A stretch of 64,000 nt of DNA from Streptococcus mitis (GTDB lineage: Bacteria; Bacillota; Bacilli; Lactobacillales; Streptococcaceae), in the NCBI RefSeq assembly GCF_946190275.1, contig NZ_CAMHZQ010000002.1, forward strand, positions 62,001-126,000, written 5' to 3'. Below the pieces are notes generated by a model, which saw only the letters and a list, made by a program, of their open reading frames with translations, searched no databases and had not been told where the DNA came from. Position 1 is the stretch's first letter. Each line of letters starts with the position of its first letter. Below, piece by piece: positions 7,650 through 17,657 of this stretch. The translations under genes were made by a program, and so were the position numbers.

Positions 7650-8861
7650 TTACACCAATTTATCTAAGAAACTTTCCCCAATCATGGCAGTTTCCACACC
7701 AAAGTTATCCGCAACTGTCGCTGAGATATCTGCAAAATGTCCTACTGGAATGACACCATTTCCTTTAAAAGCAGGACTGTAAGCCAAAAGTGGGATATAT
7801 TCGCGAGTGTGGTCTGTTCCTGCGTAAGTTGGGTCGTTCCCGTGGTCCGCAGTAATCAAGAGAAGGTCATTCTCTCTCATAGCTGCGATAATTTCAGGCA
7901 AGCGTTCATCAAACTCATGCAGGCAATCACGGTAACCATGAGCATTGCGGCGGTGGCCGTAAAGGGCATCAAAGTCAACTAAGTTTGTGAATGAAAATCC
8001 TTTTTTAAACTCAGCAAGTCCCATGGTCTTCAATAGTGTATCAATTCCGTGGCTGTTTGACTTGTTGTGGCCCATGTCATGATTGATACCAGCTCCGTTA
8101 AAGATATCGTTGATTTTACCAACAGCATAAGTATCGATACCTGCTTCATTGAGTTTATCGAGAACAGTTGGAGCAAATGGTGATACAGCCAAGTCACGAC
8201 GGTTGGCTGTACGAGTGAAGTTACCTGGTTCACCTACATAAGGGCGAGCAATGATACGACCTAGAAGGGCTGGACGCTCAAGGGTAATCGAACGAGCGTA
8301 TTCACAGATACGGTACAATTCGTCCAAAGGAATAATATCTTCGTGGGCAGCAATTTGCAAAACAGGGTCAGCTGAAGTATAGATAATCAACTCTCCAGTT
8401 TCCATTTGACGTGGTCCAAAATCATCGATAACAGCTGTACCTGAGTAAGGTTTGTTAGCTTCACGAATGACCTTACGTCCTGAAAATTCTTCGATTTTTG
8501 TCAAGATTTCTTCTGGGAATCCGTTCCAGAAAGTATCGAAGGGCTCAGTAATGTTGAGTCCCATGATTTCCCAGTGTCCAGTCATGGTATCCTTACCAAG
8601 AGATACTTCTTCCAATTTTGTTGCATATCCTGTTGGATTGTTTTCAGCTGGAACAGTCTTAAGAGGAGTTTCTCGAGGAATATTTCCAAGACCAATTTTA
8701 GCCATGTTTGGGACATTCAAACCAACTGCTTTTGAAATGTGTCCTAATGTGTCAGAAGCTCCATCTGGAACTCCTGCATTGACAAAGTTATTAGCATCTG
8801 GTGCAGCACCGATTCCTACAGAATCTAGTACCACCAAGTGAATACGATTAAATTTTGACAT
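7650..8861 (-). CDS. deoB: Phosphopentomutase
   Basis: 403 residues, the usual length. It interconverts (deoxy)ribose-1-phosphate and -5-phosphate, linking the nucleoside phosphorylases to the pentose phosphate pathway. It belongs to the alkaline-phosphatase superfamily: the N-terminal [14 protein letters not shown] supplies metal-binding Asp, DTMTGHWE carries the phosphorylated Thr (near 92), and the C-terminal ITADHGNDP and DHTREY hold further metal ligands. A 23-bp gap separates it from rpiA, and the DUF1697 stop-start junction follows. Two manganese ions are expected from the family. Confidence 0.96.
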   Translation of the reverse strand: MSKFNRIHLVVLDSVGIGAAPDANNFVNAGVPDGASDTLGHISKAVGLNVPNMAKIGLGNIPRETPLKTVPAENNPTGYATKLEEVSLGKDTMTGHWEIMGLNITEPFDTFWNGFPEEILTKIEEFSGRKVIREANKPYSGTAVIDDFGPRQMETGELIIYTSADPVLQIAAHEDIIPLDELYRICEYARSITLERPALLGRIIARPYVGEPGNFTRTANRRDLAVSPFAPTVLDKLNEAGIDTYAVGKINDIFNGAGINHDMGHNKSNSHGIDTLLKTMGLAEFKKGFSFTNLVDFDALYGHRRNAHGYRDCLHEFDERLPEIIAAMRENDLLLITADHGNDPTYAGTDHTREYIPLLAYSPAFKGNGVIPVGHFADISATVADNFGVETAMIGESFLDKLV

Positions 8862-8884
8862 AGTGTATCTCCTTATTATTTTAG

Positions 8885-9568
8885 TTATCTTGCTTTTGTT
8901 GAAGTTAAAATCTGAACCCCGTCTCGTCCAGCAACGATGACCTTATCCACCATTTGGTTGAATAAGCCGTGCTCCACGACACCAACGACATGGTCCAATT
9001 CTTGCCCGAAGGCAATTGGATCTTCAATGACATCTAAGGCAAGGTCAATGATAAAATTCTGCATATCCGTCACAAAACGTTGGCCGTCTTTTTCACGGAA
9101 ACTTGGTTTGTAGCCAGCTCGCTCAAAACGACGAAAGACCTGTTCTGCGCCATACTGAACCACTTCTACTGGCAATTTAAAAGCACCCAGTTTGTCTACT
9201 AGCTTGCTTTCATCCACCACCCAAATGTATTCTTTTGAAGGCGTTGCGACAACTTTCTCCATCAGAAGGGCACCACCACCGCCTTTGATTCCATTAAACT
9301 GACCATCCACTTCATCCGCCCCGTCGACTGTCACATCGACAAAGTCTACTTGGTCAATAGACTTGAGCGGGATATTAAGACCTTCAGCCTGTTTACTGGT
9401 CACACTAGAAGTCGTTACAGCTGTAATTTGCAACCCTTCTTCCTTAATCCGACGACCGATTTCTTCTACGAAATAATAGGCAGTAGACCCCGTTCCCAGT
9501 CCGACAACCATGCCATCATTGACAAATTCAGCAGCCTTGATACCTGCCATTTTTTTCAGATTTTCCAC
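8885..9568 (-). CDS. rpiA: Ribose-5-phosphate isomerase A
   Basis: 227 residues; converts ribose-5-phosphate to ribulose-5-phosphate. Family motifs are [13 protein letters not shown] (23-35), the [11 protein letters not shown] catalytic loop (near 79-89, with the catalytic Asp) and [12 protein letters not shown] with the catalytic Glu. The start is GTG at 9568: GGAGGTG lies 6 nt upstream and no better ATG precedes the conserved region. An extended -10 lies 30 nt upstream, so this is the first gene of the rpiA-deoB-DUF1697-punA salvage operon. Confidence 0.95.
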   Translation of the reverse strand: MENLKKMAGIKAAEFVNDGMVVGLGTGSTAYYFVEEIGRRIKEEGLQITAVTTSSVTSKQAEGLNIPLKSIDQVDFVDVTVDGADEVDGQFNGIKGGGGALLMEKVVATPSKEYIWVVDESKLVDKLGAFKLPVEVVQYGAEQVFRRFERAGYKPSFREKDGQRFVTDMQNFIIDLALDVIEDPIAFGQELDHVVGVVEHGLFNQMVDKVIVAGRDGVQILTSTKAR

Positions 9569-9597
9569 TCAAACACCTCCATTAAAGAGCTATTTCT

Positions 9598-9606
9598 ATT
9601 ATACCA
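9598..9606 (-). promoter_or_regulatory. Extended -10 promoter of the rpiA operon
   Basis: Reads TGGTATAAT on the minus strand. No good -35 hexamer is seen, which the TGn extension may compensate. It is followed by GGAGGTG and the GTG start. Confidence 0.65.
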
Positions 9607-9760
9607 TGTAAAGGCTTTTATTTCATCTAAAAGTACCTTTAGAATACTGCTTATTTATCCTTGAAATTGAATTTTTTTTATAAAAGTAGAGCTCTGACAA
9701 ATAACTTTAAGTACGGATGTAAAGCAAATAAACTCTAACAAAAATAGATTTACAAGAGTA

Positions 9761-9817
9761 AAAAAACGAACAAATTTAGTTTCTTAGTGAGAAGAATACT
9801 AAACGTTCGTTTTTTTG
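9761..9817. terminator. Strong terminator downstream of nnrD
   Basis: AACGAAC (9765-9771) pairs with GTTCGTT (9804-9810), with inner pairing TTTAGTTTCTT against AGAAGAATACTAAA. T runs follow on both strands. It is about 50 nt after the nnrD stop. The rest of 9604-9760 is AT-rich with nothing recognisable. Confidence 0.75.
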
Positions 9818-9866
9818 TGAATTAAGAATAATGATACAAATTATCAACATTTTTTGTCTAACTATT

Positions 9867-10706
9867 TTAGACATATCTTTTCATTACTTTAGGAAGACAA
9901 TTACTAATTTCCGTTGGCAAGACCACATAATGTTCTTGAGCTAATTCTTGGGCTATAGCTGAATGAAGATGAGTCGCTACGGTTACACGCTCGTAGAGAC
10001 TAGCATGTCGAAATTGGCCTGCAAATCCTGCAATCATCCCAGCCAGAGTATCTCCCATTCCCCCAGTCGCCTGATAGGGACCGCCAACCTGTAACTGGTA
10101 ATAATCAGATTGGCCAGCCTGCCAAATACGAGTAGCCGCACCTTTCTCTACCAAAATTGTTCCTTGAGGGAAAGAAGTCAGGGCACTAGCTGTTGTAGCT
10201 TCCTTTTGCTTTTCAATCGTAATTCCAGATAATTTTTCCCATTCTTTTTGGTGAGGAGTTAGGATAAGCTGGTTAGACGGAAATGACAATCTTGTTCTGG
10301 CAAGAATAGTCAAAGCACCTCCGTCTACAATCAAAATTTGATTCTTTTTTAAGCTAGCAAAGACCTGTTTTACTAGATTTTCTCCAAAAGTATCGTCTCG
10401 TAAACCAGGTCCCACTAAGACAACTTCTGTCTTCTCCAACTGCTCTTTTAACAACTGCTGGTCTTGAAGAGAAAAGGCCATAGCCTCAGGTAAATGGCTG
10501 TGCAGAGCTGGAATATTTTCCCTGTCCGTTCCAACGGTCACCAATCCTGCACCGCTTTTTACAGCTGCTAAAGTAGCCATGATAATGGCACCACCATAAG
10601 GATAAGTCCCACCCAGCAACAGCAGACGACCGTAGTCTCCTTTATGACTTGTACGAGAACGTTCAATAATGACTTTTTCTAGTAAGGTTTGATCAATCAC
10701 TTTCAT
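9867..10706 (-). CDS. nnrD: ADP/ATP-dependent NAD(P)HX dehydratase
   Basis: 279 residues of the YjeF C-terminal/ribokinase-like fold. It repairs hydrated NADH/NADPH in the cytosol. Visible motifs are RLLLLGGTYPYGGA near the N-terminus, LVGPGLRDD (near 96), LTPHQKEW, and the nucleotide/anion-hole motif GGMGDTLAGMIAG (near 215-227). The N-terminal epimerase half found in fused YjeF proteins is absent. RBS GAGGAAAAAAG precedes the ATG. It follows the unknown gene at 10720-11541 by 13 bp, so the two are co-transcribed. Confidence 0.92.
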   Translation of the reverse strand: MKVIDQTLLEKVIIERSRTSHKGDYGRLLLLGGTYPYGGAIIMATLAAVKSGAGLVTVGTDRENIPALHSHLPEAMAFSLQDQQLLKEQLEKTEVVLVGPGLRDDTFGENLVKQVFASLKKNQILIVDGGALTILARTRLSFPSNQLILTPHQKEWEKLSGITIEKQKEATTASALTSFPQGTILVEKGAATRIWQAGQSDYYQLQVGGPYQATGGMGDTLAGMIAGFAGQFRHASLYERVTVATHLHSAIAQELAQEHYVVLPTEISNCLPKVMKRYV

Positions 10707-10719
10707 CTTTTTTCCTCAA

Positions 10720-11541
10720 CTATCCTTTACCTGATCGTTTTAAAACAATCCGATATACTTTTTTAACCCACTCCTCCAAACCTTCTCCATCATGGTCAAG
10801 ATAATACACCTTATCCAGTAATTGACTTGGAATAATATTTTCAAATTGGCTCTTATTATGAGTTGGAATAATGCAAATATACAACTCACTAAATAAATTC
10901 AACATGTCCTTAATTTTTGCAACATGGTAGCCATCAAAAATATAACCAGTAAGTTTAATCAAATCTGTATAGATAAAATGAAAACTCACTCCAGGAATAA
11001 ACTTGTCTTGTAATTCTTTCTCTGAAGGAGCTCGACCTAATAAACGCTCCATCGCTAATCGATAACCAGAACTTGTATTTGACCACCCTAACATGACATA
11101 GTCAAAATAATCTATCGGATCCGATGCAGCATTTCGACTATCCAAAACCAACTCCTCAGCATCTCGCCCAAAGGCTTTTACAGCAGATAAGATCTGACCT
11201 ATTTTAAAGATAGAAATCGCTGCATCTATAGTCGTAGTATGACTACAGTAGTCTGAAGTCACTAACCTCTTATGTAGATCATAAGTCGAGGCTACTCTTT
11301 TATCTGTAGGGGTAAATGGTGGCAGAAAGGGATGCTGAAAGATGTAATCTAAAATCTCTTTTTTTAAACAAGAATCAGCACACTCAATACTTGTTTGACG
11401 TTTATGAAGTTTTTCGTAAGCTATAAATTTAGCAATTTTTTCTAATTCCCATTCTTGAATATTTGGATAATCAATTAGTGCTAAGTAGTATATTCCATCC
11501 CATTGTAAACTATATTCCCCATTATAAATTTTTAAAATCAT
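10720..11541 (-). CDS. Conserved protein of unknown function
   Basis: 273 residues, soluble, with no signal or membrane segment. I recognise it only as a conserved Firmicute protein sometimes mislabelled phosphate ABC transporter ATPase; there is no Walker A motif, so that label is unsupported. Conserved-looking blocks are CSHTTTIDAAISIFKIGQIL (near 98-117), LDSRNAASDPIDYFDYVMLG and FDGYHVAKIKD. The SHTT...ILSIL-like block vaguely recalls ADP-ribosyltransferase-type folds, but this is speculation. It has its own promoter (11558-11563) and RBS GGTGA, and leads into nnrD. Confidence 0.6.
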   Translation of the reverse strand: MILKIYNGEYSLQWDGIYYLALIDYPNIQEWELEKIAKFIAYEKLHKRQTSIECADSCLKKEILDYIFQHPFLPPFTPTDKRVASTYDLHKRLVTSDYCSHTTTIDAAISIFKIGQILSAVKAFGRDAEELVLDSRNAASDPIDYFDYVMLGWSNTSSGYRLAMERLLGRAPSEKELQDKFIPGVSFHFIYTDLIKLTGYIFDGYHVAKIKDMLNLFSELYICIIPTHNKSQFENIIPSQLLDKVYYLDHDGEGLEEWVKKVYRIVLKRSGKG

Positions 11542-11557
11542 CTAATCACCTCACTCC

Positions 11558-11593
11558 ATTATACAACAAAAAGGAGGCGCAGACCTCCTTTTG
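11558..11593 (-). terminator. folD terminator fused to the promoter of the next gene
   Basis: On the minus strand, ACAAAAGGAGG-tctgcg-CCTCCTTTTTGT runs straight into TGTATAATGG. The -10 TATAAT (11558-11563) thus sits on the tail of the strong hairpin (11565-11593). It terminates folD and starts the gene at 11541. Confidence 0.75.
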
Positions 11594-11677
11594 TAATCTT
11601 ATATCTAAAATTTAATACTCATTTCTGCCATTTCAGATATAGCTATAGAAAATACACTCTCTTCAGCGATTTTTCTC

Positions 11678-12535
11678 TTATTTTCTATCCAATGTCCGAA
11701 GTGCTGCTTGATAAGTTTGTTCCATCAGCATAGTAATGGTCATAGGACCAACACCTCCAGGGACTGGCGTAATATGGCTAGCAAGTGGGGCAACTGCCTC
11801 ATAATCCACATCCCCACAGAGCTTACCATTTTCATCACGATTCATCCCAACGTCAATGACTACCGCACCTGGTTTGACAAAATCAGGAGTCACAAACTTA
11901 GCACGACCAATTGCTACAACAAGAATATCCGCTTTTGCAGCAACCTTAGCGAGATTATGGGTGCGTGAGTGAGTCAAGGTAACTGTAGCATTCTTTGCCA
12001 AAAGAAGCTGGGCCATGGGTTTTCCAACTATGTTTGAACGACCGATAACAACCGCATTTTTACCTTCCAAGTCAATCCCATATTCATGAAACATCTCCAT
12101 AATCCCTGCAGGTGTTGATGGAATCATAACTGGATGACCAGACCAAAGACGGCCCATATTTAGAGGATGGAAACCATCCACATCCTTTTCTGGGTCAATG
12201 GCCAACAAAACTGCCTCTTCATCGATATGTTTTGGTAATGGCAACTGGACCAAAATCCCATGCCAAGCTGGATCTTGATTGTATTTGTCAATCAGGTCTA
12301 GCAAGTCCTCTTGCGTAATGGTCTCTGGAACTCGCACTACTTCGCTACGGAAACCAGCCGCAAGGGCAGAACGTTCCTTGTTGCGAACGTAGACTTGGCT
12401 GGCTGGATTGTCCCCAACCAAAATCACTACCAAACCAGGCACTAGTTCCGTTTCTTCCTTTAATTTTGCAGTCTTTTCAGCCAACTGCCCCTGCAATTTG
12501 GCAGCTAAAGCTTTCCCATCAATAATCTGTGTCAT
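11678..12535 (-). CDS. folD: Bifunctional methylenetetrahydrofolate dehydrogenase/cyclohydrolase
   Basis: 285 residues; makes 10-formyl-THF from 5,10-methylene-THF with NADP. Key motifs are the N-terminal [11 protein letters not shown], the catalytic YVRNKERSA segment with Lys (near 55), [20 protein letters not shown] and the nucleotide loop [17 protein letters not shown] (near 165), ending [16 protein letters not shown]. The start at 12535 is chosen because homologues begin MTQIIDGK and a promoter lies just upstream; a longer in-frame extension lacks conservation. Monocistronic, between two terminators. Confidence 0.96.
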   Translation of the reverse strand: MTQIIDGKALAAKLQGQLAEKTAKLKEETELVPGLVVILVGDNPASQVYVRNKERSALAAGFRSEVVRVPETITQEDLLDLIDKYNQDPAWHGILVQLPLPKHIDEEAVLLAIDPEKDVDGFHPLNMGRLWSGHPVMIPSTPAGIMEMFHEYGIDLEGKNAVVIGRSNIVGKPMAQLLLAKNATVTLTHSRTHNLAKVAAKADILVVAIGRAKFVTPDFVKPGAVVIDVGMNRDENGKLCGDVDYEAVAPLASHITPVPGGVGPMTITMLMEQTYQAALRTLDRK

Positions 12536-12561
12536 ATCACTTCTCTTTTCTTTCAAATATC

Positions 12562-12572
12562 TTCCATTATAC
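12562..12572 (-). promoter_or_regulatory. folD extended -10 promoter
   Basis: Minus strand TTTGGTATAATGG, a TGn-TATAAT element about 30 nt before the folD ATG. Confidence 0.6.
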
Positions 12573-12634
12573 CAAAAACTGCTAGTACCCTCCAACACTT
12601 CTTTCCTAGGCTATCCTATAGTTTCAAACTATAA

Positions 12635-12657
12635 GAAAAAGCTCAGGTCGAGCTTTT
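12635..12657 (-). terminator. Terminator of the amino-acid ABC operon
   Basis: Minus strand AAAAGCTC-gacct-GAGCTTTTTCTT, about 30 nt after the ATPase stop codon. Confidence 0.7.
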
Positions 12658-12688
12658 CACTAATCTTGTCTTGAAATTTTAAAATAGA

Positions 12689-13423
12689 TTATAAAACCTT
12701 ACTCAAGAAGTCTTTAGTCCGTTGTTCTTGGGTTTGTTCAAAAATCTGTTCTGGTGTTCCGTCTTCAACAACCACACCGTCTGCCATAAAGATGACACGA
12801 TCTGCCACCTCGCGGGCAAATCCCATTTCATGTGTTACGATAACCATGGTCATTCCTGATTTGGCTAAATCTTGCATAACAGCCAACACCTCACCTACCA
12901 TTTCAGGGTCCAAGGCTGAAGTCGGCTCGTCAAAGAGCAAAACATCTGGTTCCATGGCCAAACCACGCGCAATGGCAATTCGTTGTTGCTGGCCACCTGA
13001 CAAACTCTGTGGGTAAGCATCTGCCTTATCTGGTAAGCCAACTTTTTCCAACAACTCTTGGGCTCTCTTCTCAGCCACTGCCTTGCTTTCACCTTTAGTC
13101 TTGATAGGTGACAAGGTGATATTTTCCATCACAGTCATATTAGGAAAGAGGTTAAATTGTTGGAAAACCATGCCCATCTTCTCACGCATGGCAAACAGGT
13201 CATTCTTCTTGTCCGTAATATCGACTTCCTCAAAGATAACCTTCCCTTTGGTCGCTTCTTCCAACAAATTCATAGAGCGAAGCAAGGTAGATTTTCCACT
13301 CCCTGAAGGACCGATGATAACGACAACTTCTCCTCTTTTAATCTCGAGGTTGATGCCCTTCAATACTTCATTCTTTCCAAATGATTTATGTAAATTTTCA
13401 ATTTTTATCAAGGTTTCTGTCAT
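12689..13423 (-). CDS. Polar amino-acid ABC transporter, ATP-binding protein (GlnQ-like)
   Basis: 244 residues. Walker [10 protein letters not shown] (near 38-46), Q-loop [14 protein letters not shown] signature LSGGQQQR (near 140), Walker [14 protein letters not shown], and switch His in VTHEMGFA. The sequence, with [11 protein letters not shown] and EMVGEVL, is typical of the polar amino-acid uptake (PAAT) family. Its ATG overlaps the permease TAA by one base (TAATG), so the two proteins are coupled and form one transporter. The substrate cannot be told from sequence; no binding protein is encoded beside it. Confidence 0.93.
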   Translation of the reverse strand: MTETLIKIENLHKSFGKNEVLKGINLEIKRGEVVVIIGPSGSGKSTLLRSMNLLEEATKGKVIFEEVDITDKKNDLFAMREKMGMVFQQFNLFPNMTVMENITLSPIKTKGESKAVAEKRAQELLEKVGLPDKADAYPQSLSGGQQQRIAIARGLAMEPDVLLFDEPTSALDPEMVGEVLAVMQDLAKSGMTMVIVTHEMGFAREVADRVIFMADGVVVEDGTPEQIFEQTQEQRTKDFLSKVL

Positions 13424-14106
13424 TATTTCTTATCTCCTTGTCCCATACGTTTTTCAAAAGCTTTCAAGGCCACTGTCAAAATAGAGGTCATAATCAAGTA
13501 ATAAAAGGCTGCAAATAAAAGTGGTGTCAGAGGTAGATAGGTTGTTGTAGAAACTGTTGTAGCCCCATTCCACAACTCCATAACACCGATAGCTGATAAG
13601 AGGGAACTATCCTTGATAATAGTGATAAATTCGTTCCCCAATGCTGGCAAAATATTTTTGATTGCTTGTGGCAAAATCACATAGCGCATCGCATTTTTAG
13701 GACGAATCCCTAGCGAATAAGCCGCTTCTAGCTGACCTTTTGCAACCGCATTAATCCCAGCACGAACAGTCTCAGAAACATAAGCACCACTGTTCATAGA
13801 GATAATCAAAATCCCTGGAATCAGACGAGAAAGATCAACACCCAAAATCCCAACCTGAATAGTCGGAGCATTGATGTGCATAAGGGCAAAGGCAATCATA
13901 ATCTGAACCATCATCGGTGTCCCACGGAAAATCCAAACGTACAAGTTGGCAAGCCAAACAAGCGGTTTAAACTTTGAACGTTGCCCAAAAGCCAAGACAA
14001 CACCCAAAATAGTTCCCAAAAAGACAACACAGATAGAAATGAGAACCGTCACGACAGCCCCATAGTTAAAATAAGGTAAATACTTAGGTAAAAAAGAAAA
14101 ATTCAT
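13423..14106 (-). CDS. Amino-acid ABC transporter permease (HisM/GlnP type)
   Basis: 227 residues with about five membrane helices. The EAA-loop region is [24 protein letters not shown] (split: [14 protein letters not shown] then RYVILPQA), typical of PAAT permeases. The start at 14106 is preferred because the -10 TATAAT (14141-14146) would place the mRNA start downstream of the alternative upstream ATG. The ribosome site is weak. It pairs with the ATPase downstream; the missing extracytoplasmic binding protein must be supplied in trans. Confidence 0.88.
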   Translation of the reverse strand: MNFSFLPKYLPYFNYGAVVTVLISICVVFLGTILGVVLAFGQRSKFKPLVWLANLYVWIFRGTPMMVQIMIAFALMHINAPTIQVGILGVDLSRLIPGILIISMNSGAYVSETVRAGINAVAKGQLEAAYSLGIRPKNAMRYVILPQAIKNILPALGNEFITIIKDSSLLSAIGVMELWNGATTVSTTTYLPLTPLLFAAFYYLIMTSILTVALKAFEKRMGQGDKK

Positions 14107-14140
14107 AGTCACACTGCTTTCTAAAATAGAATACTGTATG

Positions 14141-14149
14141 ATTATAACA
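14141..14149 (-). promoter_or_regulatory. Extended -10 promoter of the amino-acid ABC operon
   Basis: Minus strand TGTTATAAT, 35 nt upstream of the chosen permease ATG. Confidence 0.6.
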
Positions 14150-14296
14150 TGTATTGAATTAAAATTCAAACTTTTTATCCGATTTATTCAAAAAAACTTT
14201 CAGCTGGTAGAATTAGCGAGAAATCTTAGTTTTTTCTAGTCAAGTTGGCCTCCTTTATGGTAAAATAGTAACGATAAGAAATGAAGGAGAATCAAA

Positions 14297-14527
14297 ATGG
14301 AATCACATTTGGTTAGAATTATCAACCGCCTTGAAGCAATGGCAAAAGACGGCGGAAATTTAAAACGTAATTTTGAACGCGAAGGAGTTGTTGTTGCAGA
14401 AGTTGCATACAGCCACGACGAAGAAAACGGATCAATCTTTACCCTTCGTGATGTAGAAGCTCGCGAAACTTATACGTTTGACAGCATTGACTTGATTGCA
14501 ATGGAGATTTACGAACTTCTTTACTAA
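14297..14527 (+). CDS. DUF1797 (YkuJ-like) family protein
   Basis: 76 residues, beginning MESHLVRIINRLEAMA and ending DSIDLIAMEIYELLY, which is the DUF1797/YkuJ pattern: a small cytosolic alpha/beta protein of unknown function conserved in Firmicutes. RBS AAGGAG lies 8 nt before the ATG, with an extended -10 TGGTAAAAT further upstream. It is followed by its own terminator, so it is monocistronic, divergent from the amino-acid transporter and upstream of clpE. Confidence 0.85.
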   Translation: MESHLVRIINRLEAMAKDGGNLKRNFEREGVVVAEVAYSHDEENGSIFTLRDVEARETYTFDSIDLIAMEIYELLY

Positions 14528-14565
14528 TACAAAACAAGCTGGGATTACACCCTGCATGTCTAACC

Positions 14566-14599
14566 AAAATCCTTTTTGTCTCACAAATAGGATTTTTTT
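14566..14599 (+). terminator. Terminator after the DUF1797 gene
   Basis: AAAATCCT (14566-14573) pairs with AGGATTTT (14589-14596), followed by a T run. Confidence 0.75.
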
Positions 14600-14659
14600 A
14601 TTCCCTAAAATCTCAAAAATTTTCATTGTAACAACTTCTCAAAGCTTCAATCTTTTTAC

Positions 14660-14717
14660 TTGCTTTACACCCCAATCCTGTTATAATGAGAGTATAGAAA
14701 TTTGACTATTTTTGACC
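14660..14717 (+). promoter_or_regulatory. clpE promoter with CtsR operator
   Basis: -35 TTGCTT (14660-14665), 16-bp spacer, -10 TATAAT (14682-14687). Immediately downstream, 14701-14717 reads TTTGACTATTTTTGACC, the reverse complement of the CtsR heptad repeat GGTCAAANANRGTCAAA. This is known heat-shock control of clp genes in streptococci. Confidence 0.9.
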
Positions 14718-14757
14718 TTTGAACAGGTCAGGATAAAGAAAGAAATGAGGTAGATGT

Positions 14758-17016
14758 ATGCTTTGTCAAAACTGTAAAATCAATGACTCAACAATTCATC
14801 TTTACACCAATCTCAATGGAAAACAAAAACAAATTGACCTCTGTCAAAACTGCTATAAGATTATCAAGACAGATCCTAACAATAGCCTCTTTAAAGGTAT
14901 GACGGATCTGAACAATCGTGACTTTGATCCCTTTGGTGATTTCTTCAATGACCTAAACAATTTTAGACCTTCTAACAATACTCCTCCTACTCCCCCAACC
15001 CAATCAGGTGGAGGTTACGGTGGAAACGGCGGTTATGGTTCCCAAAATCGTGGATCTGCTCAAACTCCACCACCAAGCCAAGAGAAAGGCCTGCTGGAAG
15101 AATTTGGTATCAACGTAACTGAGATTGCCCGTCGTGGAGACATTGACCCCGTTATTGGGCGCGACGATGAGATTATCCGTGTCATCGAAATTCTCAATCG
15201 TAGAACTAAGAATAATCCTGTTCTTATCGGTGAACCAGGTGTCGGAAAAACGGCTGTTGTCGAAGGTCTAGCTCAGAAAATCGTTGATGGCGACGTTCCA
15301 CATAAACTCCAAGGTAAACAAGTCATCCGTCTGGATGTAGTTAGCCTAGTTCAAGGAACGGGTATCCGTGGACAATTTGAAGAACGCATGCAAAAACTCA
15401 TGGAAGAAATTCGCAAACGTGAGGATATTATCCTCTTTATCGATGAAATCCATGAAATTGTCGGTGCTGGTTCTGCGGGCGATGGCAATATGGATGCAGG
15501 AAATATCCTCAAGCCAGCCCTTGCTCGTGGGGAACTGCAACTGGTCGGCGCTACTACTCTCAATGAATACCGTATCATTGAAAAGGATGCTGCCCTAGAG
15601 CGTCGTATGCAGCCTGTCAAAGTTGATGAACCAACAGTGGAAGAAACAATCACTATCCTCAAAGGAATTCAAAAGAAATACGAAGACTACCACCACGTTC
15701 AATATACTGATGCTGCAATTGAAGCAGCTGCAACTCTTTCCAATCGTTACATCCAAGATCGCTTCTTACCTGACAAAGCCATTGACCTCCTAGATGAAGC
15801 TGGTTCTAAGATGAACTTGACCTTGAATTTTGTCGATCCTAAAGTGATTGATCAACGCTTGATTGAGGCTGAAAATCTCAAATCTCAAGCTACACGGGAG
15901 GAAGATTTTGAGAAGGCCGCCTATTTCCGCGACCAGATTGCCAAGTATAAGGAAATGCAAAAGAAAAAGGTCACAGACCAAGATACCCCTATCATCAGCG
16001 AGAAAACCATTGAGCACATTATCGAGCAGAAAACCAATATTCCTGTTGGCGATTTGAAAGAGAAAGAACAATCTCAACTTATCCATCTAGCTGAAGACCT
16101 CAAGTCTCATGTTATTGGGCAAGACGATGCTGTCGATAAGATCGCTAAGGCTATTCGCCGTAATCGTGTCGGTCTCGGTACGCCTAACCGCCCAATCGGA
16201 AGCTTCCTCTTCGTCGGACCAACTGGCGTCGGTAAGACAGAACTTTCCAAACAACTAGCCATTGAACTCTTTGGTTCTGCTGACAGTATGATACGCTTTG
16301 ACATGAGCGAATACATGGAAAAACACAGCGTGGCTAAGTTGGTCGGCGCCCCTCCAGGTTATGTTGGCTACGATGAGGCTGGGCAATTAACTGAAAAAGT
16401 TCGCCGCAATCCATATTCTCTTATTCTCTTGGATGAAGTAGAGAAAGCCCATCCAGATGTTATGCACATGTTCCTCCAGGTCTTGGACGATGGTCGTTTG
16501 ACAGATGGGCAAGGACGTACCGTTAGCTTCAAGGATGCCATCATTATCATGACCTCAAATGCAGGGACAGGTAAGGCTGAAGCCAGCGTTGGTTTTGGTG
16601 CTGCTAGAGAAGGACGTACCAATTCTGTTCTCGGTGAACTCGGCAACTTCTTTAGCCCAGAGTTTATGAACCGTTTTGATGGTATTATCGAATTTAAGGC
16701 TCTCAGCAAGGATAACCTCCTTCAGATTGTCGAGCTTATGCTAGCAGACGTTAACAAGCGCCTCTCTAGCAACAACATTCATTTAGATGTAACTGACAAG
16801 GTCAAGGAAAAATTAGTTGACCTCGGTTATGATCCAAAAATGGGAGCACGCCCACTTCGTCGTACTATTCAAGACTATATTGAAGACGCAATCACTGACT
16901 ACTACCTTGAAAATCCAAGTGAAAAAGACCTAAAGGCAGTTATGACCAGCAAGGGCAAGATTCAAATCAAATCTGCCAAAAAAGCAGAAGTTAAAACTTC
17001 TGAGACAGAAAAATAA
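14758..17016 (+). CDS. clpE: ATP-dependent Clp protease ATPase subunit ClpE
   Basis: 752 residues. The N-terminal zinc finger is C3-x2-C6...C29-x2-C32, diagnostic of ClpE. A Gly/Pro/Asn-rich linker follows, then AAA-1 with Walker [10 protein letters not shown] (near 158-166), a UVR coiled-coil motif ([15 protein letters not shown], near 383-397), and AAA-2 with Walker [10 protein letters not shown] (near 487) and [10 protein letters not shown] pore-loop-adjacent segment. It unfolds stress-damaged proteins for ClpP. RBS GAGG precedes the ATG. The CtsR box upstream indicates heat induction, and a terminator follows, so it is a single-gene unit. Confidence 0.97.
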   Translation: MLCQNCKINDSTIHLYTNLNGKQKQIDLCQNCYKIIKTDPNNSLFKGMTDLNNRDFDPFGDFFNDLNNFRPSNNTPPTPPTQSGGGYGGNGGYGSQNRGSAQTPPPSQEKGLLEEFGINVTEIARRGDIDPVIGRDDEIIRVIEILNRRTKNNPVLIGEPGVGKTAVVEGLAQKIVDGDVPHKLQGKQVIRLDVVSLVQGTGIRGQFEERMQKLMEEIRKREDIILFIDEIHEIVGAGSAGDGNMDAGNILKPALARGELQLVGATTLNEYRIIEKDAALERRMQPVKVDEPTVEETITILKGIQKKYEDYHHVQYTDAAIEAAATLSNRYIQDRFLPDKAIDLLDEAGSKMNLTLNFVDPKVIDQRLIEAENLKSQATREEDFEKAAYFRDQIAKYKEMQKKKVTDQDTPIISEKTIEHIIEQKTNIPVGDLKEKEQSQLIHLAEDLKSHVIGQDDAVDKIAKAIRRNRVGLGTPNRPIGSFLFVGPTGVGKTELSKQLAIELFGSADSMIRFDMSEYMEKHSVAKLVGAPPGYVGYDEAGQLTEKVRRNPYSLILLDEVEKAHPDVMHMFLQVLDDGRLTDGQGRTVSFKDAIIIMTSNAGTGKAEASVGFGAAREGRTNSVLGELGNFFSPEFMNRFDGIIEFKALSKDNLLQIVELMLADVNKRLSSNNIHLDVTDKVKEKLVDLGYDPKMGARPLRRTIQDYIEDAITDYYLENPSEKDLKAVMTSKGKIQIKSAKKAEVKTSETEK

Positions 17017-17024
17017 ATACTATA

Positions 17025-17063
17025 GAAAAGAAGTAGAAAATGAAAATTTTCTGCTTCTTTTTT
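17025..17063 (+). terminator. clpE terminator
   Basis: AAGAAGTAGAAAAT and ATTTTCTGCTTCTT form a long stem with a GAA loop, followed by a T run. Confidence 0.8.
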
Positions 17064-17083
17064 ACTAAAATAACTGTAATTTC

Positions 17084-17112
17084 TTGACAGCTTGCCCTTT
17101 GTCCATTATGAT
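17084..17112 (+). promoter_or_regulatory. Promoter of the Nudix gene
   Basis: TTGACA (17084-17089), 17-bp spacer, TATGAT (17107-17112), a near-consensus housekeeping promoter. It lies 35 bp before the chosen ATG. Confidence 0.8.
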
Positions 17113-17146
17113 AATAATAACGATACTAGATAATGAGGAAAATGCA

Positions 17147-17599
17147 ATGGCAAACCCAACTTTCGGAGAAAAAAAAGCGAATACAGACTATGTTGCACGC
17201 TATGGAGTGTATGCAGTTATCCCTGACGCTGAACAAAAACAAATAGTTTTAGTTCAAGCTCCTAATGGTGCTTGGTTCTTACCAGGTGGCGAAATTGAAG
17301 CAGGGGAAAATCATCAGGAAGCCCTAAAACGTGAATTGATTGAAGAGCTTGGATTCACAGCTGAAATTGGTGTCTATTACGGACAAGCTGACGAATATTT
17401 CTACTCTCGTCACCGTGATACCTACTACTACAATCCTGCCTACCTCTATGAAGCGACATCTTTCAAGGAAGTTCAAAAACCACTAGAAGACTTTAATCAT
17501 ATTGCCTGGTTCCCTATTGATGAGGCTATTGAGAATCTCAAACGTGGTAGCCATAAATGGGCTATTCAATCTTGGAAAAAACAGCATAAGATTGACTAA
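17147..17599 (+). CDS. Nudix hydrolase
   Basis: 150 residues. The Nudix box is GGEIEAGENHQEALKRE followed by LIEELGF (about residues 47-70), matching Gx5Ex7REUxEExGU, preceded by AWFLPGG. It would hydrolyse a nucleoside diphosphate linked to another group; the substrate cannot be told. The N-terminal ARYGVYAVIPD resembles MutT-like housecleaning enzymes. The ATG at 17147 is chosen because GAGGAAAA precedes it and the promoter overlaps the upstream in-frame start. It is followed, with its own promoter, by the DUF1827 gene. Confidence 0.88.
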   Translation: MANPTFGEKKANTDYVARYGVYAVIPDAEQKQIVLVQAPNGAWFLPGGEIEAGENHQEALKRELIEELGFTAEIGVYYGQADEYFYSRHRDTYYYNPAYLYEATSFKEVQKPLEDFNHIAWFPIDEAIENLKRGSHKWAIQSWKKQHKID

Positions 17600-17622
17600 A
17601 TCAAGCTACTTTATTCAAAAAG

Positions 17623-17631
17623 TGCTATAAT
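17623..17631 (+). promoter_or_regulatory. Promoter of the DUF1827 gene
   Basis: Extended -10 TGCTATAAT, 26 nt before the start codon and before RBS GGAGGAAA. Confidence 0.65.
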
Positions 17632-17657
17632 AGTATTAGAAAATCGGAGGAAATGCT

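Noticed and set aside
15346..15662. Minus-strand open frames inside clpE
   Set aside because: They are antisense to a full-length conserved gene, with no RBS or recognisable domain.
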